Shown one piece after another: positions 44,726 to 56,300 of a stretch of 64,000 nucleotides of DNA. This stretch comes from Brugia malayi (Eukaryota; Nematoda; Chromadorea; Rhabditida; Onchocercidae): NCBI RefSeq assembly GCF_000002995.4, contig NW_025062479.1:17728721-17792720 (forward strand). Reading direction: 5' to 3'. Both the position numbers and the translations under genes were made by a program. The notes below the pieces were generated by a model. It made no database searches, was not told where the DNA came from, and saw only the letters and a list, made by a program, of their open reading frames with translations. Position 1 is the first letter of the stretch. The number at the start of each line of letters is the position of its first letter.

Positions 44726-47028
44726 TGTATTAGATTTTTTAATAAGAATTTTTATCTTAAAATTTTTTGTTAGATTTTAATATGTTTGCCAGAGCTGTTT
44801 GTATACTGCTTATCTCAGAACATTATTTTCATATGACAAATCTATAAGTCAAGTGATTCTTTTTTATAGAAAATGAATTTTTTATTTATATGATCAAATT
44901 TTACTTTTCTTCAGTTTTGCATAAAATCTAATTGCACTATGTCTGTCAAACGTATAATTAATATCTTTTTTATATCGGAAGTCATTTGCGTGAAACGATT
45001 CTGAATGATTTAAATCTCTAGCAGCACTTTTGAAAATGATCGAAATTTGAAAGGATTTTTGGAATGTATCCACTTACTACTACATACTCTTTCACTTAAC
45101 ATTGTACTTTGCTCTGATGTCAAATAGAATACCAATTATTTCTCTGCAATATTGTGCTGTAAATAAACGGATATTTACTTGTTTTTTTGAAAAGAACATT
45201 CGGACATTCAGTCATTTCATGTAGTGGTAGACGAATTTGCAATCCGAAAGATTCTTGAAGGCTACTGGAATGTACTTAGTTTATTACTGATATCTGTTGT
45301 TACCAATTTTGTCATTTAGAGACACCATTGTCAATTCATGCCTGAATAATGGACTAACTTCCAGGTAGTGGTTATAGCGGTATGAAATATATCCTCTTCC
45401 CTGTCCGATAAATCACAATTATAAGAAAGTGTGTTCGGAGAGCAAAATTTTTAATGTAGTGCCTTTAAATTTGAATAAGATCACAACTGTGGTTGATTTC
45501 GGGAATCAAAATTGGAAAAACCGCATGATATTGTAAAGCAGTCGTACAGGTCATGCCTCCTTTAATGTATCAGACTTAGACTGCGTGAAACTCTTGAAAG
45601 TAGTCATAAGAGATGTTTAAAATGTACCAGAGAAGGTAACTTTTTTAAACAATGAATTTATAGTCTGGGAATATACGACATTCGATCAGTTTCAGAGTGA
45701 AACTGCTTTGAGCAATAATATCAAAATCTCGTTATTCCCTGACTTGCATTTTTTGTGTCCTTACATTTCTAAATACCAGAGAATCTCGGATTCTCCGACG
45801 TTCTCGTCGGCCTAACACATCAAAGTCAGCAAAAATCAATAACACTATATGAATTAGGTCTGCATGCAAATTTCTAATAACATTCATAAATGGCGCAGTA
45901 GTTTTGTGAGCTTTATAACTTAGCGTTGTTGGCTATTCAACAAGTGTTCAATCATCTTGCCTGACGTGACGACAGCTATTTCAATTCGGTGCTTCCAATT
46001 TTCACAAAAAGCCGTAATCTTAGTGAGTAACTATTGAAGTGATGATTCCTTGTTTTTTAAATTTTAAAAACTTCCATCTGAGGTTTGCAGAAAGAGAGCA
46101 CAATAGTGAAAGTAACAAAAACATCGCCTTCGCTTATATGCTCATTATCATTATTAACAGCAACAAATTTAAAAATTATGGGAAGTAACATATATAAATT
46201 TAAGTTTTGGTTATTAAATCACTAATATGCAGAAACAGTGATAGATTCTCTTTTTGTTAAGCACATATCCTGTAATTCTAACTTAAATCTTCTTAACTTT
46301 GGTTCTTGGATTTTTTGTCGAGTTTCAATATCTTTTTAACTCTCAAATAGTATGCTGACCAGTACTTTTAGTTTCTCTTGCAATAGTTTTTGTATTCCTC
46401 AATCAGTATAAAACCGACTGAAGTTCCTTTTTTTTATTTTGATGCCGAATGAAATTATTACCTTAAAAATTATTGGTTTTAGCTCATTTAATTTAAAATA
46501 TAGCATATACTTCACTGCATTGGTCAAATTGAACAATTGAGTTAGTAAAGATAATAAAAAAATATAAAAAAAATTTTTTTTTGACGTAAACTTCATCTAA
46601 ATGATAATTAGAATAGATGTATCAGATTTTAGCTCTTCTAGAGAAATACAATTGTTAAAAAGCGATTGAGGAAGAAATCAAAACACACCAGCCGAAAAGT
46701 CTCATTGAAGTGAAATGAAAGATGTGCAGTTAATTACAACATCCAATCTTGATTTGTGGGCAAATACTGCTTTTCGAATGTTCTTGCAAGTTTTAATAGA
46801 TACTTCAAGATTTTTTTTAGGGAGAAATGTATTCCGAAGACCTTGAATTTTATGCAAATTAAAAGGTTTTAGGTAAAACCTTAAACAGGACAATAAAATA
46901 ATAATTTCTGACACTTTCTAGGTTTAAGAACATATAAAAATTGCAATTGTTGCAGAGCACTTTATGTTTCACTTACTGAAAGCAATTTTCATATAAGAGT
47001 TTCAAATTCTGCTTCACTTTGTTTACAG
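44726..47028. other. Spacer, FPGS to unrecognised gene
   Basis: No linked exons found. The missing 5' exon(s) of the next gene should lie here or as a leader joined to 47029, but I could not identify an ATG exon ending in the needed phase. The stretch includes the likely FPGS 3' UTR, with an AATAAA at 45162-45167. Confidence 0.45.
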
Positions 47029-50006
47029 ATCAATTATAAATGATCGAGGGGAACGGAACGATATTATTTGTGTACCGCAGCTGATCGCATTGATCGCTTT
47101 CCTTTGCGAGGTAATCATTTTCATAAATGAAGCGGAGGAAAAAAGCCAGGTGACTTTTGAGTATACATTAGAAAGTAATAATGCCACCTTAGATAACATT
47201 TTAAGTAATACTGAATAAAGTCCCAATGCTGATACACGATAGATCTGCTTGTTGAATTAACAGTAACCAGTGACACTTGGTTCTGTCCTCTAAATTAATC
47301 GATAACTCTTAATCAAACTTCTGGTCGAATGGTGTGCCTGTGGTTAAAAGTGTAAAGTTAAAAGTATCATGTAATCTCATGGTTTGCTCATGGTTTGAAA
47401 TAATTCCGGTTAAATGTAGGTTGCTGAGCATCAAAGTCGTTTATCATTATCAGAATTTCTTCATTTAAACGGCACAGCCACATTACCGCATCAAATGATA
47501 CGTCTGGCAGAATATATTCGAAACTGGGAATTATTTATTGAAGCTGCTGTTAAGCCTGGTATGTCTATATATGTTATACAACACCAACAACAATTTAAAA
47601 ATGCAATAAGTTTCTAATATCGAAATTATGATATAAGGATGCGATGTTAATGAGTTTCTGGAAAGTGCGATGACCTTAGATGGAAAACTTTCGTCTATCG
47701 TATAAATGAAGAATGCTTATCAAAAAATTTCTCTGCAAATAATAACTTCGTTTTGTCTCGATAAACACTTAAATGCAAAAATCCAAAGGCTATGCATGGA
47801 GGAATTATAGTCTAAAAGATTCGATTTAGGTAGTTTCAACTGGAATCGTCGTTTGTTAATACATCCATTACATACCAAAAGTTACGGTTTCGAAACATTT
47901 ATGGCATTAAAGTATCTCGGGATTGAGCTCAAAATCTACGATGAGAAAACAGGGCGTGCGGAATTAGTAGCATGGCTTCGCAGAACATGCAAAGTAAATT
48001 AAATGATAAGTAAAACTTGCCGATTGAAGTTAGTGTATATGCAGCATTTATATTCACATAAGAAAAAATTTAATAGCAAAAAATGGCATGAATAATCACA
48101 ACATAAATTTTAAAATAGGAATCTAAATAGTCCGAGGGAATTTTGTCACAATTCATGATTCGTTTTAGACTGAAGGAGGAGAAGCACATTGTCCAATTTT
48201 TTTGTGGAAAAAAGCGGAAACAAAAACATCGGACGTTCAAGAATTGAACAACCAGAAATGTCCAATACTCATTCTTGCATCACATTTTTACATTCCAATG
48301 TCCACTAATATTCTTGATACACATAATATTTTTTACATAACATTTAAGGTGAGATAGAACTTTTAAGCTACCTATTTTAATCAAATTTTAGGTATTGTTA
48401 AGTTTGGAGCGAAAATATTGTGAATTTAAAAACAGAAATTTTTAGTCTAGAAGAAAATCATTATTTTTGGTGCATTTATTTTATTTTATTTTTTTATTCT
48501 TTTCTATGATATTATATAAAATAACCGTTTTTTTCACAGCTTTGAAATGTATTTTTCTATCAATTTCAAAATTTCGAAATAGTTATAGTCGAAATCATAT
48601 GAAGTTGGCGGAACTTTGTCAAGCTGCTACCAGAATATTAACTTAAACATCATGAACTTTTCAGGGTAAAAACCTGAAAGAAGTGCTAGCTTGTCGATAC
48701 TCGTGCCACGATTTGCTACCATTTCGTTGTCTTCAAATTCAGAAAAGCTTGCTGATCACATTGCCTACATATTCTGATGACATTGCTGCATACTGCATAT
48801 CAAATGCCGATGATTCAGATATGGCGAAAGATCCTGATTCACTAGTAACTATGATAACATTTATGAGAAGTGGCACGGAAACGGTTCGTACTCTAAATAA
48901 AACACTTCCAGATTTCTGGATCCGGGGGGAAAAAATGTAATTATTGCTATCACTGTTCTTTCTCATTTTATGGAAATATGGTATTGATTTCAGCTTCTGG
49001 TGCTAACTTAAAAGTGTAAGCAATTTTAATTTCTGTTTCTTTTTTATAGGAATCTGTCAGAATCCTTCACGAGCTATACGTTCCTCTCTTTCACGGATTA
49101 CCTAACAAAACAACTAATCTTGCTGATGCGCTGTGTAAAACGGTACCACACATCGACAAGTTATTCCAGCCTGATGGATTCGGTGATTTGGGAACATTAG
49201 GACACGAACCATCCTATATTATTGGGCCACGGTTAACCACAAGTATACAAAATATCGATCGTCTAGAAGTTATGCATACCCCTGGTCCTGATGAAATCGA
49301 GTAAATAATTTATATTGATGTCATTTGAAAATATTAATCTCCTCTCCTACCCCTCCTTAAAATTCATCGTCGCTAAAATTTCAGTTATACTTGAAATCAA
49401 ACGTCTTCAGATTTCATACTTCAATTTTTAAACAGAAGTATAGGATTACATTATCATTAAAAGTAAATTACAGGGTGGTAAAGCGAATCCCATCAGCTGT
49501 TGACAAAATGTCCATTCTTGACATGCCCTTCCTGGTCATTATTTGGGACAACAGCAGAAACGTACCTCTATATATTGCACGCATTGCTGATCCCGTAGCA
49601 AAGGTTAATTTCAGAAATAATGACATATATGTTTGTGGTATATATGTTGCTTATTAGATGACGTAATGTCTGGGTCGTCTTTATTATGTTGTTGCTTGGA
49701 TTTGTTTTACTTCGTAGTACTTCACAAGAGAACAAAAACTCTACTCCCTTTGCACATTTCCGTATAAAATGTATTACTTTTATTTTATACATCCACTCTT
49801 TTTCTACTGATTTTTGCTAATTTATCCAAATGAGAGTTAGAAGGATTTTGATAACATCAAGATTGTTTCAGACTACAAATATGCATGTTGATGCTACTGA
49901 AGAATTAATGCCATCTGATTATTCTGGAAAATTCTTCTGGAAATTATTGAATCCAATACGCTACGTATTTGGGCTAGGCAATAATACAAAGAATTTGGAT
50001 AGATAG
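47029..50006 (+). CDS. Unrecognised multi-exon protein gene, 5' end not found
   Basis: Eight exons join in phase: 47029-47110, 47420-47558, 47830-47993, 48169-48348, 48665-48883, 49050-49300, 49474-49603 and 49872-50006, giving about 432 residues to the stop. Composition is that of an ordered protein: balanced, with conserved-looking stretches such as LIALIAFLCEVAEHQSRLSL, RLAEYIRNWELFIEAAVKP, HTKSYGFETFMALKYLGIEL, KIYDEKTGRAELVAWLRRTC, YVPLFHGLPNKTTNLADALC, MPFLVIIWDNSRNVPLYIAR and a Trp-containing C-terminus (SGKFFWKLLNPIRYVFGLG). I recognise no family and see no clear membrane span or catalytic motif. The first exon found needs two bases from an upstream exon. The first in-frame ATG is at 47500, and initiating there would lose about 54 residues. 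The exon 48665 donor (GTTCGT) was chosen because it keeps the frame; reading on would stop at 48940. A real gene is likely; its function is unknown. Confidence 0.8.
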
Positions 50007-50025
50007 TAAACTGCACCCAATTTAC

Positions 50026-50031
50026 AATAAA
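50026..50031 (+). terminator. Candidate polyadenylation signal, unrecognised gene
   Basis: AATAAA lies 19 nt after the stop of the gene ending at 50006. This would imply a very short 3' UTR. Confidence 0.4.
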
Positions 50032-50369
50032 GCTTAACCAGTATGTATTATTAAATATTGTTAAACAATATTTAGACTGACTCTTTTGAAATTCTTCATT
50101 TATATAATTATCAGTACAAGTCATTTTATATGCGGCGTTTGTCGTGAAAGGTTGTCTGATTGATATTGAATAGTTGCAATACAGTAGGAAGATTAATAAA
50201 CCTTTATTTTTCGAAAACGTGATATTAATAAACCGAACAATAAAAAGAGAAGAAATTTATAAAAGAAGACCGGAGGAATTGAAATTGGTTCACAGAGTAG
50301 TAGTCGACAATAAGGACCATAAACCTCTTATTTTTTAGGATTGAATTTTATATGAGTGGTAATTGGGCG

Positions 50370-50660
50370 TGTCTAAGATAAAAATCATCTGTGTGGAGAA
50401 TCGGAAATGTTCATGCAGAATTGAGAATTTACGATGTGAGATTACATGTGTAATAAATCTTAAGAAACTAGATTTAAAGAGAGATAATTTAAGATATTGT
50501 AAGATTGTTTTACACATGTCTGAAGAGTCGGAAGTGTCTAAAAAAATTGAGAATTTACAATGTGAGAATTGAACGTATCTAAGATGAAAATCACACATGT
50601 GAAGAATCTTAAGAAACTAGATTTATGGGGAGATAATTTATGATATTGTGGGATTGCTTA
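50370..50660. repeat. Imperfect tandem repeat, interleaved units
   Basis: Segments recur in order with small changes. CTAAGATAAAAATCA is followed later by CTAAGATGAAAATCAC. TTGAGAATTTACGATGTGAG recurs as TTGAGAATTTACAATGTGAG about 126 bp on. AATCTTAAGAAACTAGATTT recurs exactly about 149 bp on. The differing offsets show insertions or deletions between two copies of a unit of roughly 150-200 bp. Confidence 0.8.
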
Positions 50661-52467
50661 CAATTAAAGAATGATTAATTAGTTTTTATTAATTTTAGAT
50701 AGAAGTTTTCGCGAAATTATAATTCGCGACAGCGTTAAAGAGATTCAAAATTAGTTGAAAAATTTTTGAAATAGGCATGATTCAGTTAAAGTGGTATTTA
50801 CAGAAACCACGTGATTACTTTATAAAATCATGTGACATTTCAAAAAATAGCTGCTGTGCTCAACTACTATGGAACACGTATTTAGCCCAATAATAAAAAC
50901 CCAATAATTCAAAACTTATTCACCACTTACTTACAGCTCACAATGAATTGAACTGACTCATTGAAGATGATAGAATCCGAGTAGCTCACATCCAATTTCT
51001 GACTTTAAATCACTCTATATATAATAATCACAGTGATTTTCAGGAATGCAAATACAATATCGAAATTAAACGAATATAAACCATACAATGTATTTACAAG
51101 TTTTCAGTACAATTATGAATATTTATTTCGTTTTTGCTACGAAACAGTACGACTGAAATTAAAATGTCTACTACAAGAATAACACACTACAATTATAATG
51201 TCACTATTTTTTTAAAAGTATCTTTTATTTTCCAAATATGAAAGGGAGTGATATTATTTAAAGTGAACCATAATAAATGGGTTTTTAGTGGACTTCTGAA
51301 TCTTTTAAAAAGATATATCCAACTTACAACATGCCTGAAAAAACCAATCTTAAAATCACTATTGAATGCTTTCAAAGACTCTGCTACTAATTCTTCAAAT
51401 ATTTTAAGCGATGCTGTTCCTGCCTACTAACTTTATGGCGGATATCGAAGAGTTCCCAGACATACGTTGTCATCATCAGTTTCATCCTTTCTTAGCAGAT
51501 AAAATTACTTTGTTTTTGCTCATTTAATCCAAGAAATCAGTGGCCCATATTTTCTTTATTTATTGCTGACATTTTTATATTGCTTAAAAGTTTTGTTTTC
51601 GGGTATTTTTTTTTTTCTGTGAAAGATTTCTGTCACTTGAACGATTTAATGTATTCAAGAAAAAACGAAGAAATATTCAAATCAAATTATAATTGTTCCT
51701 TGAATGTAAAAAAAAGAAAATGGGTTCACCATCTTTAGATTACTTATTCCGTCTTTTTAAAATATTGCGATTTCATGTAGATAAATTGATTTTCGTTAAA
51801 ATTTCCGTTGTTCGAACATCTTCCGAAAAGGATTGCTTAAGTCATCCTAAAATTTCGGCATCTATTGAGCTTTTAGATAGAAAATTTTAGACATCAGCAT
51901 TTCTTCATGCGGGTGATTTGTTCAGTTTATGGAAAGATTATTCCATCATCCATGGAGAGTTCACTGAGGCTATAATCATTGGATTGTAAAATAAGTACAA
52001 TTTTTTAGTTCAAATTATTTTTAATATTTGTGATTTACCGTTGTCCAAAATGCACTGTTTGACAAAAATGCCGCGGAAATAAATTTAGTTCGGATTATTA
52101 CATTTGAATTTATATCAGTAAAATTTAAAACCACCTTACTCGGTCTGCTGCGAGCAATTGTTTACTATCTAAACGATAATTGCACAGTTTTTTGGGATCA
52201 ATGGTGGGTAATTCCCATTCTGCCTATCACTTACTAAAGCGTAATTTGCTTATCAGAAAAGTGTTTAAAACTGAACAGTTATGATCGCTTTACAACATTA
52301 GATATGTTTCTTACCTGCTGTCCAAATTTATGTGATATGAATTTTTGCTTAATTTGTTCAATGTACTTAATATATCACATTAAAGCTTTAAAACTATAAA
52401 GGCTCTGCAAGGAATATCCTTTAGGAACGGCGGATGATGCTGTATTATGTCTCAATTCGATAAATAC

Positions 52468-52487
52468 ATATATATATATATATATAT
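52468..52487. repeat. (AT)n microsatellite
   Basis: A pure AT dinucleotide run of about 20 bp in the spacer upstream of UGGT. Confidence 0.85.
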
Positions 52488-53283
52488 GCATCATTAGCAC
52501 ATTAGAAGTTGCCGATATACGGTATTCACTTTTGCAAGGTGAGAAGACATGTCAAGTATTCTGAACATGGAAGTGCTGCGGTGTGAGCGTAACTCATCTC
52601 TTTGATTCTCATGTCGATGTTTTTCTTTGCCTTATTTGAAATAGCAAACAGCAATTTCGAACACTTCGTAGTGCTCAACATAAATGTCAAGAAGGCATAT
52701 CCTCATATTACCAACGAATTATAATTATCCGTGAGATATGCCAACCTACTCTACAACAGCGGTAGCGCAATTCGTGAGTTAACTTTGTGGAAGTGATAGA
52801 CCAGTGGACCAGATAATTTTCATTTAAGTTCCGTTGAAATTCAGAGACTTTTATGCGTGCGTTATTGCTAGGGGTATGGTTACTGTTAAGAATGTGACAT
52901 CTTATAGTAGCGTAGTTCCATCGGTAGTATCTAGAAGTGTGTTAATATTTCACATTCAGGTGAAGAATACTGCACGAATGGGAAATATTAAACAGAATAA
53001 ACTGGAAATAACGAATATTCGCTCGACTCTCTTCAATAGTCGTAGTTAATAGCCGTAGTTAAGACATAGCTTTCATTCCACCCAAGTATTTTGTGTTTAA
53101 TACATGAACAAGAATTCGGAAAATCTAGGTTGCATAGTGTGATAAATGCATACGGACCGGAATTATGCTTCCAGGCGGCATGGTCACATTAGAAAACTGT
53201 TGAAAGACTTCGTCAATTACGTTTTCATTCTTGAATTATTGAATTAGGTAAATAGCAATCAGTGATAAATTTTAGAGAAGGGT

Positions 53284-53337
53284 ATGAAGAGCCTGTGGCT
53301 ATTTATTATTATGAAGAGCCTGTGGCTGTTTATTATC
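53284..53337 (+). repeat. Tandem 27-bp duplication of the UGGT start
   Basis: Two adjacent 27-bp units, 53284-53310 and 53311-53337, both encode MKSLWLFII and differ at two third-codon positions. Each begins with an ATG in the UGGT frame. Confidence 0.95.
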
Positions 53338-56300
53338 TTATCAGCATTCCCTAAAATGATTCATTCTTCACCGAGCAAAAAATCGGTAATTACATCACTG
53401 CATGCAAAATGGTCACAGACCTCATTTATCGCTGAAGCCAGGTGTGTTGTAAAAAAAATATGTAACTGTCTTTTTATAGGAAAATCAAGGTTGGCGTCAA
53501 TTTTAGAAATGAAATTAATGAATTCAAAGTAAAAAGAGTCGGCAGAAGGGCAGATATTTTCTTCTGATATTTGAATTTTAAGAAATTTAAAGAATGCTTG
53601 TTTTATCTTCAAGTCTCCTTTTTCTCTATATTTCTCTATATTGTAATTTGCAGCGAATTTATGGCTCAAGAAAGTGACACTTTATTTTGGGCCTACATAG
53701 ATGAAATTGTTGAGAAACTTAATGTCGACGAATGGCACACATGTAAGTTGTTCAGTGTCTAAATTATTTAATAAAGCATTGGAAAATTTTATAAGTCTTG
53801 TAATTAAAGCGCAAAATAGAAGCGTTGCATTTGTCTATGCTCATTTAACTGCCTTGCATAGTGCATGTTATCTAATCAACTGACTATGTGATTCCCTTGA
53901 CATCACGCAAATTCAATCAAACAGCCTTTGATTTTTTTAATGGTCTGATTTAATTTATGGAGTTGATTTTTTTCAACGGCTTTTGGTTTAACTCGCCAGA
54001 TTGATTTACAGTCTCCTTTATTTCCCTTTAATTTTAAGCTGGGTAAAAATTGGACAATAGTAATGCTGTATAACAAGGGTTTTGAGATTTAACTGTTATA
54101 ATTTTAGGTGCAATTCATTCCACTTCGAAATTCTAGTATGTAAATCACTGCTATATTGATATATTCATGGTTGATAGTTTTTGGAAATGATTTTATATTA
54201 TGAACTTTCTTTATTTGCAGTTACAAAGCTTAAGTTTCAGACAGTGATGCCAAACAGTATGATTTAGCTGTACGCTTAGCAAGCTATTTATTGGAAGAAA
54301 CTCGTATGAATCTTTTAAAATTTGCCTTATCGTTACGAGCTCATTCACCAACTGTATTGCTTTTTCAGAGGGTTATAATTTTTTCTTCTACTTTAGATTT
54401 TTTGAGGATTTTATACGTTGTAATAATACTGTAATTTTGAATTATTTGTCAGCTTCTGGCTCAGTCATATTGCACTTCATTTTTCATAAGCTTAGATGTC
54501 AGCTGTTAAGAAAAAGGGAACTTTTTTTTGCATGTTTGACAAGATGCTTTTCATCAGTCTTATGCTAATTTTCTTTTTTTTTTTTTTTCTTTCCAGTTAG
54601 GTACTGAAAGAAAGAAGTCATGTGCCGCGTTTGCAGATGTTCATGGTACCTTAACATGTGATGTAAATGATTTAGAAAAAGTTATCGAAAGTGATGATAG
54701 GTATGCTTTTTTTGTATGGCCAAGTTTTCATAAACAGCATTTATCGTTGTCATCTATACTTTTTTTAGGGGTCCTGTACCAACAGTTTATTCTATTGATC
54801 ACGTATTCCCGGTAAGTAAAGAACATAATGTTACCTTAATTATATATGGTGAATTGGCCACGCCATCGTGGAGAAAGTTTCACTTAGCAGCAAAAGCACT
54901 ATCGAGAAGCGGGAAAGTCAAGTATGTCCTTCGCCATTTTGTTAAAGTAAGTTTTTGAATAATTGCACTTTATTTTTAGATCAATAGTTGAATTGTTACG
55001 AAGTAATCCTTGTAGTTCCTGCAGCTATGATAAATGGTATTTACTAGAGTTTTTTCGATTATATATTTTTTAAATAAGAGAGCGCTAACATTTTTTTCGA
55101 TAGTTTACTGTTTCCAAAATTTGCACCGAAATTAAAACTTTAGGATATTCGTGACGATAAACCTTTGCTGTCGGGTTACGGCGTCGAATTAGCTATCAAA
55201 AGTACAGAATACAAGGCAGTTGATGACAGCAATGCTGTAACTGGTGAGTTAGTAATTTCTTCCATAAATTGCGTTTATTTTTCTTGAATTGGGTTCTGTT
55301 TACAACTCATTCTTTAATAAGCCTAATGAATTGGAAATCCAGAAGTAATGTTTTTGCAGATAAGGTAGCGGTGGAGGAAAGTTCAGAAGAATATATTGAT
55401 AACGAAGAAGACAATTATGGGTTCAATTTCAATACACTGCGGTAGATATGCTTTTTGAAAGCTTTGAGAAGTTTCCAAAATTTCTTTAGTACGGAGAATG
55501 TCACATGCTCCATATTTTTCATTAATATTATAATTGGATTTGACAGGTTTGAATTTAGGCTGCGAGAGAAAATCTATGACAGATGCTTTTAAGTGGTACT
55601 TTGTTAATGGATGCCATTTTTCAGTCTTTGTGGCGTTTAAAATTATAATGGTTGTAAGTTCAGTAATACCTATGAATTTTTGCAGTCAGAATTAGGAGAA
55701 TTTGGGAGTTCAGTCAAATATTTCATGAGCTGTTTAATTGCAGCAGGTTGCATAGTGACTTGAAAGAATCGATTGGACAGTTTCGGTTACATTTGCTGGA
55801 ACGTGATGAGCTTACTCCTTTAAAAGTATGGCAGGTACAGGAACTTAGCTATCAGGCTGCTCAGAAAATTGTTCAGGCTGATCCGCAGAAAGCCATTAAC
55901 ATCATGGTAGATTCAAGTCAGAACTTCCCGCTTGCTGCTCGGTCACTTTCACGACAAATAGTACGGAAAGAGTTCATATCTGAGGTTGTTTCCAATGATT
56001 TTTATTTCCAGAACCGCTTCCTATATAATAGACAAAGGACGTTGAGGAGATAATTAGTCGAAGAAAAAGATATTATGGAAATTCAGGCTATAAAAAAGAA
56101 AGATAAAAGATTACCTGCAGGTTAGTGCAAATCAGGAGCAGTTAATGGAGTACGGCATATCAGAAGGTGAATCCACATTTTTTATCAATGGTATTATGGT
56201 GGATATTGATGCTCTGGATGTGTTCCAAGTGCTTAATGTGTTGAAGCAGGAGGAAAAATTGGCAAATGGATTTTTCCATATGGGAATTAAGGTTGACAGG

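Larger units (their letters stand above)
50007..53283. other. Spacer with tandem repeats, upstream of UGGT
   Basis: No gene seen. It contains an imperfect tandem duplication (50370-50660), a TA microsatellite (52468-52487), and short ORFs with no splice partners (for example 51693-51890 and 52834-53049). The last kilobase is presumably the UGGT promoter or 5' region. Confidence 0.5.

Noticed and set aside
53361..53669. 102-codon minus-strand ORF
   Set aside because: It lies opposite UGGT exon 1 and its intron, with no splice signals or family likeness; it is a shadow of the coding strand.
56041..56120. UGGT exon 8 read through to the stop at 56052
   Set aside because: A GT donor at 55985 and acceptor at 56120 give KEFISE-VSANQEQ, which aligns without a gap to the family; read-through would truncate the protein.
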